DNA from: Brevipalpus yothersi
Lineage: Eukaryota > Arthropoda > Arachnida > Trombidiformes > Tenuipalpidae
DNA length: 64,000 nt
Assembly (NCBI GenBank): GCA_003956705.1
Contig: QZCP01000778.1
Span: 314,331-378,330 of the forward strand
Direction of reading: 5' to 3'
The notes under the pieces were generated by a model. It did not search any database, was not told the origin of the DNA, and saw only the letters and a program-made list of their open reading frames with translations. Below are positions 56,303 to 64,000 of the stretch, in pieces; the first letter of the stretch is position 1; every line of letters starts with the position of its first letter. A program made the translations under genes and the position numbers.

Positions 56303-58864
56303 ATGGGACCAAATAGTAACGTTCAAGTTCATAGGAAAGAAGAAGAAGTGTACGAAAATAGTGGGCCACATGATAGGCATCCATCACCAAGTTCACCAAG
56401 TTCAGGCTATCTTTCCTATCATTGTGAAGATCTGGTCGATCATTCTTCCTTGGAAGAGAATATTTTTCATCAATTAAATGACAAAGTAAGCTCAAACTAC
56501 ATATATACACTCATACACACCAAAATTTTAGTGATCAACAGCCAAATTCGGTTTTATATATATATATCAACTCTTAATAGTTGGCAGGTTCCATTTTGGC
56601 CTTCAGACGCTCCTTCACCCGATCACAAAAATTTGTTCACTTTTAAACTTAAATCAAGAAAAGAATTACTTTTAACACTTTTGTATCACACTTGCGATTC
56701 AGACTCACATGTAGTAGCATTAGTTGATTGGAAGACTCTATTCTTTCTTTCTTTCTATCTGTCTCTCTACCTCTCTCATATATAAAAGATCACAAACTTA
56801 TGCAACAACTCAGACTCTAATTACATCCCTTTTCCATCTCTTTTTTTTCTCTCTCTCTCTTTATTATTCTACTTATTGATCATTACACCATCGTCATCAT
56901 CCAATCTTGATCAATTTTCTTGTTCATCATCACCATAATCAACGTTCACCAACTAAACTCTACACTACTCTGCTATCCATTGGAAAAATGTTGACAATCA
57001 TCATCGATAATGATCATCATCATCTAATTTACATTTTGTGCATTATCAGATCGAAAGTCTCCAACATCAGATCACATTATTAGAAGAAAATCAATCTCAT
57101 AATGACGAAAAATATCGTAAAGTAAAGCAAAATAATTCAAGTCTTTTAAATAGGTAAGTTTTAAAACAACAGGTTCATTGGTCTAGCAACAGGGTCTATA
57201 TTTTTTATTTTTTATTCTTTTCATACCCAATCAAATTTTCAACTGTCTATCTCTCTCATGTCCAACTATGTTACAATGAATAATCATAAGAATGATGATG
57301 GCTGTTGTTATTCTATCTCTTATCTCCATCTCTTTCTATCTATCTATCTATTTATCTCTACTTCCTTTTCGTCTACCTCATTGCCATCATCGTCGTCAAC
57401 ATCATCATTTTTTTTCTCTCTCGCTCATTTTTCATCAAGCGTCCATCATCATCGAAACAAGTGAATGAATGAAGAGATAAAAGTTATATATTTCGTTCTG
57501 ACCCAAACTCAGCCCATGAGCTTCGTGAGTGTCTGGCTGCTATCAACAGGTAGTCACTTGCCTCATCACAATATATACACTTGTGTTTGAGACACAACAC
57601 ATACACACACATACACACACAATATACTTGACCCCTTTTCTCATTTTCATTCGGTCTATCTGGCATCAACCTCTCAGCAAGCTGAAAGAAGAAAAAGAAG
57701 AAGAAGAAACTATTCTCTTCATCTTCCTTCATTTTTATCACTTGTATGTGGTCTGGGTAGAGAATGGATGAGAAGAGAGGAAGACAATATATTTTCAAGT
57801 ACTCTGGCAAGGTGTACAAAGGGCATAGTGTATGAATGTGTATCTGTAGGTGGAATGGGTGAAAAATTTTGAAGGAAGAAGTTCTCTTGAAAAATCATTT
57901 TCATGATAATCAACCTCGCTCATCTTGAAAAACTACTACAACTACTACTACTACTGTTACTACTTTATCATTCGGTGGCAATGTTCAAACACCCATTCTT
58001 GATGATGCAAAAAAGTCAACCAGTTTGAAAGATCGTAATTTCATTTACGATTTTCTTTACTTTTTTTCCAATCTATTTGAGAGTCATCGCTGCTTCCAAA
58101 CGCAAGTTTTTCCACCTCAAATTTCATTTATGTAGACAGGATGAATCTTTATTATTTAACCAATCAATCGGGGGAGGAGAAAATAGAAGGAACAATTGGA
58201 TATGCAGCGATGTCAATCGTACCATAAATCAACAATCAATCGATTTGTTAGCATGAGTTGAGAAAATTGTTCAACAAAAATCAAAATTTCCAACCGCAAT
58301 ACTGTGAAAGGAATCTTCTCAATTATCGTATTATGAAGATATTAGTTCGGAAATCTTGATGGACTGCTTTCGCAGACAAACACTTGATTGAACTCTTATT
58401 CCTAATTATTGTATAGCATTGTTAACACTTCAGTATCTCATGGTTAAAGGCAATGATTTTGTGTCAAATCTTGTTCCGTTTCCTCTGACCTGAGATTAAT
58501 CTTGCCCAAGCATTTAATTGGCATACTTTCTACTTGAAACATTTTGTATTATAATTTTGTTCAAAATCGTTTCAAAATCTTTTTGGTTACCTTTTGGTGT
58601 GTATTCAAAATCTTCGGTCTATGGCAAAAGTAATCTATAAAAAGAATTCATCAACCAGTTCAATAGCCTCTTTTTATGTAATCACTGACTAAGACCAATG
58701 TGTTGGAAGCCTTCTCAAAAGTGGATGAGAGATAGAGATAGATCAGTGAACAGGAAAGACTGGCAGATCGAAAAACAGTAAAAATCACCCAAAATATACC
58801 AACTTTCATCGGTTCTACTGTTTCTCATCAACTTCCATACCCATGAATAGCAAATCTTCTTTTC

Positions 58865-58897
<33 letters not shown>

Positions 58898-59468
58898 GTG
58901 CATGATCCAAATCGTTACTTCAACCGCATTCCAGATCATCATGAGTTGTAGTGGTAGGGAAAGACACATACACACAGTAGCCTCCTCATTTCACAACCAC
59001 TATTTGTTCCTATTATTTTCATTTGAGGGTCCTTCTCTACTTGGATTCAGTCTATTCGTTGACGATTTTTCTCCCAATACTTTTCACAACAGCAGAAAGT
59101 AGTTGATTCGGTTGAATCTTTTCCACTTTCTCTATCGCCTCCGTTCACTTGGATATGCTGCTGGGCTTTTTGTCTCAATTCCCAACATCTAAATAACAAG
59201 TTTGTAATCTCATTAAGTGTCTCTCATTAAGAAACACGAACTTTAAGACTGAATTTAGGTTGATTGATTTGACTAACAAATTTCTTCCATTTTCTTTCCA
59301 ACTAAACTTACACCCTCATTTTTATTCTCTATCTATCTACTGGTTGAACAATCTATCTGTCTATTTTACAATATGATTGTTCATTCTTTCCTCTGACAAT
59401 ACGCTATCTGTATATAAGTCCCCATATGGCCACTTGAAACCTCGGAAATCTAGGTAGTATCAGCTGTT

Positions 59469-59501
<33 letters not shown>

Positions 59502-59840
59502 NNNNNNNNNNNNNNNNNNNNNNNNNNNNNNNNNNNNNNNNNNNNNNNNNNNNNNNNNNNNNNNNNNNNNNNNNNNNNNNNNNNNNNNNNNNNNNNNNNN
59601 NNNNNNNNNNNNNNNNNNNNNNNNNNNNNNNNNNNNNNNNNNNNNNNNNNNNNNNNNNNNNNNNNNNNNNNNNNNNNNNNNNNNNNNNNNNNNNNNNNNN
59701 NNNNNNNNNNNNNNNNNNNNNNNNNNNNNNNNNNNNNNNNNNNNNNNNNNNNNNNNNNNNNNNNNNNNNNNNNNNNNNNNNNNNNNNNNNNNNNNNNNNN
59801 NNNNNNNNNNNNNNNNNNNNNNNNNNNNNNNNNNNNNNNN

Positions 59841-59891
<51 letters not shown>

Positions 59892-62437
59892 ATTCTCTCT
59901 CCCTTCAAAGAACTTCCGTCAGCTTGTGTTTGTTGAAGTAACTGCCTGAGTTCACAAGGTTGCTAGACTCAAGTTGCTTTTATCCTATTTTCTCAACATT
60001 GTCCTCAATGTTCCATTTTTTTGCCACTGATAACATAAATACCAGATTTTCTATGGATGTTTACTTGACATCTTTGATTTTTTTCCTCTTTGTAACCTAG
60101 GATTCACGCATTAGAAGATCATATTAGAGACCTGGAAGTCCAAGGTGAAAATTGGAGAAAAGAGGAAGAAAAAATGCTCATAACAGCCATGGCTCGTCAA
60201 GAGAGAGATAAAATGGACGAATGTGATCAATTAAAATCGGAAATTTTTAATCTTCGTAAAGAGTTGCTCAGCGCTCGTGAAGAGGTGATAAAAAGTCAAT
60301 CACTTGTAGAGCGACTTCGTAACGAAAAGTTGGAACTCAAAGATCAACTGCAGAGTAAAGAGGATGAAGTCGAAGACCTGAAGCAAGAAGTTATCAAATT
60401 GCATGATACGAACAAACGGATACATGATGAAGAAAAAGCCAACATGAAAATGATCGAAGTGTTGAGCCTGGAATTGGAGGAGCTTCGACGATCACAGCAG
60501 CAGCAAGCAAACGATGTGAAAAGAAAATCTTCATCTTGTGGCAGTGAGAGTAGAGACATGAAGTACCTGATAGAGTTTAAAGAGGAACTCAAAAAGCTTA
60601 GAGAAGAGAATAGATCGTTAAGAGAAGCAAACGAAGAATTGGAGGCGCAAATATTGGTCAATCATTTGGAGGAAGGACGATCGTTGCTGCGAGAAGAAGA
60701 AGCAGCCTCATCTTTAGCTGAAGAGATGAATAACTTGTCTGTAGAACCGGTAAGTGAAATAGTGGTCATTGTTCGATGTATTGAGGCAACAATTTTTAAC
60801 CCTGTGATAGGAAGCAGGAAATTGAAGTCAAGATAATCATACAAGGGAAGAATGATCCGTGATAAAATATGACTCTCTTGCCACCGGAAACAGGGCTCTC
60901 GACTTGTACATCCAGAGTTGTATTGATTGTTGTGATTCTTCCCTATACGCTTATTTGTTTCATTCTATTCGCACAAAAATCGCTCGAAACTTTGGGAAAA
61001 ATTATTCCACTTTTTCTTTTCAAGCCACTGATTAGTAGCAATCTATTTAGGAAAATATTCCCTGTTTTATGACTCAGGCTTGACTCATACTGCTACTTCT
61101 TTCACTCTTTCCAAATGCATGCTTCATATTTCATTGTGTGTGAATCGTGCGTCAGCCTCTCAATAATCAGATCCACTGGAGGATAAGTAACGTCGAGCTT
61201 TATTGAAACTGTGTTAGATATAACTTTTTGAATTGATATTTTTGTGCTTTTAATGCATGAACTTTTGTTTTCTCGAAAAAAAAATCAGAATGTTCTCCAT
61301 AATTGTCAGCTAATAGAGCTCAAACGAGTGTCAGAGAATCCAATCCTCGGATTTGATGATAAAGATGTTTTCAATTTCGATGGTTGCATTTCTCCTAGAT
61401 TCTTGGAAAAGAATTTGAATGTTTCTATCTCTATCTTTCTTGAAAAATTTTGTTTGAAGGCATTCCTTCCTCCTTTCATCAATGTACATCTAGATTGGAA
61501 GGTAGGTTTGAGATCGATATTCTATTGTAACGAACCACTGTGATCATTTTTGGCGATGGCTATCCCCATTCGAGCGCCAATTCAGGGTGAGCTCTCTCAT
61601 AAAGTTGTGGAAAGATTCTAAACAAACAAAAAAAAGTTCAGCATCGAGACAAATAAAGGTTTTTGGGCTTAAAATGAAAATTCGATGAGAAAACAGCAAA
61701 AAAGGCTCCAGTTGACCATATCATCAAGCGTAAAATGTTTCCCGAACTTGTACTCAATCACTCAGCAAATTTGGAATGTTTCAGCTCTCTTGACAACACT
61801 CGTCTTTAGTTTTCATCTCGAAGACCTCAATTTTTCTGGACTGTCATAGAGAAAGAGACAATAACTTCACTTTTCATGGTATCCCAAGTATTCCTTCTTT
61901 TGCTCTACTCATCAATTATGAATTTCACAGTTTTGATGATTCGATGAGAATCTTTGTTTTCTCTGTCTTCTCTCTGTTTTCATGCTCTCATGAGAATTCC
62001 TACTCAATTCTGAATTCTTATCAAAATGAAAATTTATCTCTCAACTATTTCTCTTTTTTGCTCTATTCAACGGTTCTTAAAGAATTCGTAAGAATTTAGG
62101 TTAAGATATGAATTATTCTCAGTAGTCATTATTACTCTACTTCAACTATTGTTTGTGTTTCGATAATGTGAAATATGTGACTTCTTCATGATTATCTAAT
62201 TGGTGTGGAACTTGCATGCTCTTTGTGGTGAATAAATGAATATACATACTGGAAAGATGATTTTATAGCAGAGAACATAATTCACACTCTAAATTGGCCT
62301 TTTTTCTCTCTTTACAGCTTCGTAATGCCTTGAAAGAGCAGAAAGAGTGTAACAAAAAGCTACGAGCCTATATTGATGGTATTTTGCTCAATATAGTGGA
62401 GAATTATCCACAATTATTAGAAGTTAAAAAGAAATGA
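56303..62437 (+). CDS. Class II Rab11 family-interacting protein (FIP3/FIP4, Nuf type)
   Basis: Exons 56303-56485, 57050-57153, 60101-60749 and 62318-62437 join in phase to 351 aa, though further 5' exons may be missing. Class II FIPs are coiled-coil Rab11 (and Arf6) effectors moving recycling endosomes to the cleavage furrow; the fly relative is Nuclear fallout. The N-terminal part is Ser/Pro-rich (SPSSPSSGYLSYH). From IESLQHQITLLEEN through exon 3 the protein is an almost continuous coiled coil (LKSEIFNLRKELLSAREEV, EELKKLREENRSLREANEEL). The last exon carries the Rab11-binding domain: LRNALKEQKECNKKLRAYIDG followed by ILLNIVENYPQLLEV, matching the family pattern YID.i...I.e..P..LEv. Intron 2 (57154-60100) includes the N gap, intron 3 is 1.6 kb. 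The start ATG is the first after an in-frame stop (56267) in that exon, so it is provisional. Confidence 0.8.
58868..58895. repeat. (CT)n microsatellite
   Basis: About 14 CT units in the long intron of the Rab11-FIP gene. Confidence 0.9.
59472..59888. repeat. (CT)n microsatellite interrupted by a 339-nt assembly gap
   Basis: CT repeats at 59472-59501 and 59841-59888 flank N at 59502-59840. Same repeat phase and strand on both sides suggest the gap is, at least in part, an unresolved longer CT array; the true length is unknown. Confidence 0.9.
60750..62317 (+). other. Last intron of the Rab11-FIP gene
   Basis: 1568 nt between the coiled-coil exon and the Rab11-binding exon. The frame at 61244-61543 is not clearly coding. 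Both flanking exons end and start in phase 0, so an extra phase-0 exon could be hidden here. Confidence 0.6.
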
Positions 62438-63721
62438 TTCCATCATGGCTAATCTGTTTTTCAAAAGATCTTCCCGCATTTTTAAGACGAATCTGCTGGT
62501 CCTGATCATCATTTTTCCACAAGAATTCGTGAGCATCATCTCAATGTTGTCAAACAGTTTCTTAGATATTATTTTGAAAGAGTATTTTTCTTGTAATTCC
62601 AACCTAGCTCATTCTCCCAGAATCATGAGTCTGCTGTCGAGCAGGTTGAAAAGTCAAACTATCTAGTTCCATTCTGAAACAAATCAGGAATCTTTCGAAA
62701 AATTCTGTTCATATCTTGTATAACTAACATATATTTGTACACTGAGTAAAAGCTTTCCTAAACTAACTTTGCTCAGCCTAGTAGAGACAGCTGTACAAAG
62801 CGAGGATCCCTATATTACAACAAAATTTATAAGACAAGAACTCGTCGAGAGCGAAACGAATCTCGAATGATCTCTTGAAATTGTGTATTCAAATTTTTTT
62901 GGTAAATCATTAATATCTTTATCTTTATTAGACAACAAGCTGAAGTCGATCTTTCTCGTGAGCTGTGGTCAGAAGGACAGCAATGTTCCCGAAAAAACCA
63001 GTCAAGCCGTTTTCTCTCTGCTAAAAGTAATTTTGTTGCTATGAAAAAGTTTATCCAGGGTCTTGATAGCTCTCAGAATTTTTTCTAGATTCAAAATAGG
63101 CTGAATCTAGTTTTTCGGTCACCCAAAGCAAATTTTCAATCAACTATAGAAAGTTCTTTTTGTATTTAGTAGATAAGCTTCCTTTCCAGAGAAAAATGAG
63201 CAAGATAGATCTTGTTTCATCTTTTAGACAATTTCTCTGACATCACGAGCAAGTCATTATTTGGTCTTTCCGATCTTCAATATTTTTTCATAAAAAACGG
63301 GAAGAGAATTCTAGGTTGCTAGAATGATTCGGTGAACCAGATAAGATAAGTGTTTGCCCATTTGTATCGATTACCGAATTCGATGGCAAAGTCTCCAAGG
63401 TTGAGAAAGATGACTGAGATATTATTGAAGATTTTCATCATCATCATTATCAGGCTTCAATTTTCCTATCATCTCAATTTTATCAAAATTTTTCTCCAAG
63501 AGCTCAAGCCTTTAGAATGATTTTGAGGTTCGTTCAAGAGCGGATAAAGGACATGTCCTTTTTTTCTTTTTGTTCAAGATATCATAACTGATAATTTTTC
63601 TTTTCTACCTAATCTTATGGTAATACTCGTTAGAAATATCATCAAGGGTCAAAACTCACACACACACACTCACACCATATTACAGCATATTTACACTGTA
63701 CCATAGATTGTGGAAAGAAGA

Positions 63722-63724
<3 letters not shown>

Positions 63725-63765
<41 letters not shown>
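63725..63765. repeat. (GA)n microsatellite
   Basis: About 20 GA units, directly next to the stop codon of a possible minus-strand exon. Confidence 0.9.
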
Positions 63766-63767
<2 letters not shown>

Positions 63768-63950
63768 ACTTAAGTTGCTGATCAGCCATACGAAGCTCAT
63801 TTGATTTCTTCGACTCGCGCCAACGTTCATTTGTCATCAATATCATTCTTTTAATTTGAAATTTTCTTTTTATGCTTCTACGAAGTAAAAGCTTTTGTGC
63901 TGTTTCTTCCTGAGTCAGGTTGATTGTGAATTCATTTGAATGTGAATTAG
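63766..63950 (-). CDS. Possible terminal exon of an unrecognised gene running off the window
   Basis: The minus-strand frame ends at TAG 63766-63768. It encodes a highly charged, probably helical C-terminus with EETAQKLLLRRSIKRKFQI and RWRESKKSNELRMADQQLK. No ATG starts the open frame, so it would have to be a spliced last exon; acceptor-like AGs are the TCAG before GAAGAAACA (about 63914) or one near the window edge. The composition looks more like real protein than the neighbouring low-complexity frames. I cannot name a family, and a chance frame remains possible. Confidence 0.3.
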
Positions 63951-64000
63951 TCGGCAAACATTATATGTGAAATTAGCTCTGCTTGAGTTAATTTGTACTT

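Larger units (their letters stand above)
57154..60100 (+). other. Long intron of the Rab11-FIP gene
   Basis: Nearly 3 kb by the assembly coordinates. It contains an (ACT)n patch near 57930-57955, CT microsatellites at 58868-58895 and 59472-59888, and a run of N. No coding sequence is apparent, but an exon hidden in the gap cannot be excluded. Confidence 0.6.
62438..64000. other. 3' flank of the Rab11-FIP gene to the window end
   Basis: The FIP 3' UTR is followed by sequence without a firm gene call. A GA microsatellite lies at 63725-63765 and a possible minus-strand terminal exon at 63766-63950. An open plus-strand stretch after the acceptor-like ttattag at about 62930 (to about 63088) is too weak to call. 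Confidence 0.45.

Noticed and set aside
59450..59949. Long reading frames on both strands across the N gap
   Set aside because: They consist of unknown residues flanked by Ser-Leu or Arg-Glu repeats from the CT/GA tract; there is no real protein signal.
62930..63088. Open plus-strand stretch after an acceptor-like ttattag (QQAEVDLSRELWSEG...)
   Set aside because: It is not in phase with the last FIP coiled-coil exon, starts without ATG and has no family match; kept only as a possible exon of an unknown transcript.
63642..63830. 62-aa minus-strand frame rich in Ser-Leu
   Set aside because: Translation of the GA microsatellite in the antisense frame.
1..64000. Search for prokaryotic operons, CRISPR arrays, phage or transposon genes
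   Set aside because: Spliced animal genes cover the window; no integrase, reverse transcriptase, transposase or spaced direct repeats were seen.

Overview
This window is nuclear DNA of a compact, AT-rich animal genome, most likely an arthropod. Genes are close together, most introns are roughly 45-300 nt with clean GT-AG borders, and several genes have one exon. Arthropod pointers are a TATA box followed by a TCAGT initiator (150-180), a juvenile hormone acid methyltransferase-like gene and a JHBP/Takeout-like secreted protein. Tandem legumain genes together with these fit a chelicerate such as a spider-mite-like acariform, but that placement is inference. There is no operon, CRISPR array or complete transposon, and I found no tRNA or rRNA gene by eye.

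Layout. 0-13 kb: a secreted TULIP-type lipid-binding protein (+), splicing factor SF3B3 (+), NEURL2 (-) convergent with and closely abutting SF3B3, MPV17L2-like (+), the decapping scavenger DcpS (-) and protoporphyrinogen oxidase PPOX (-). 13-28 kb: a long intergenic stretch, LDB1/Chip (-), G-protein beta-5 (+), a short SLX4-like tandem UBZ protein (-), the KEOPS kinase TP53RK/Bud32 (+) and TBC1D7 (-). 28-45 kb: the purine enzyme PFAS (+, 15 exons), two intronless tandem legumain genes (+), a tiny two-exon gene for a secreted peptide ending in Gly-Lys-Lys (+), a chimeric pseudogene made of a DDX31 piece fused to a PFAS piece, and intact DDX31 (+). 45-64 kb: alkylglycerol monooxygenase AGMO (+), a cysteine-free secreted protein of 159 aa (+), a JHAMT-like methyltransferase (+) and a class II Rab11-FIP (Nuf/FIP3/FIP4 type) coiled-coil protein (+). 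One intron of the last gene holds a 339-nt assembly gap inside a CT microsatellite.

Most genes are unrelated housekeeping genes (mRNA splicing and decay, rRNA biogenesis, haem and purine synthesis, tRNA modification, TSC-complex and Rab11 trafficking). The lineage-specific part is 33-45 kb. The order DDX31-piece then PFAS-piece is the reverse of the source genes. That is what the junction of a head-to-tail tandem duplication of the PFAS-legumain-DDX31 interval would leave, and the legumain pair may belong to the same history. The most novel-looking candidates are the 47-aa amidation-type peptide gene and the 159-aa secreted protein.

Exon borders were read by eye from splice consensus, reading phase and family similarity. 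For every multi-exon gene the summed coding length is a multiple of three. No alignment or database search was run.
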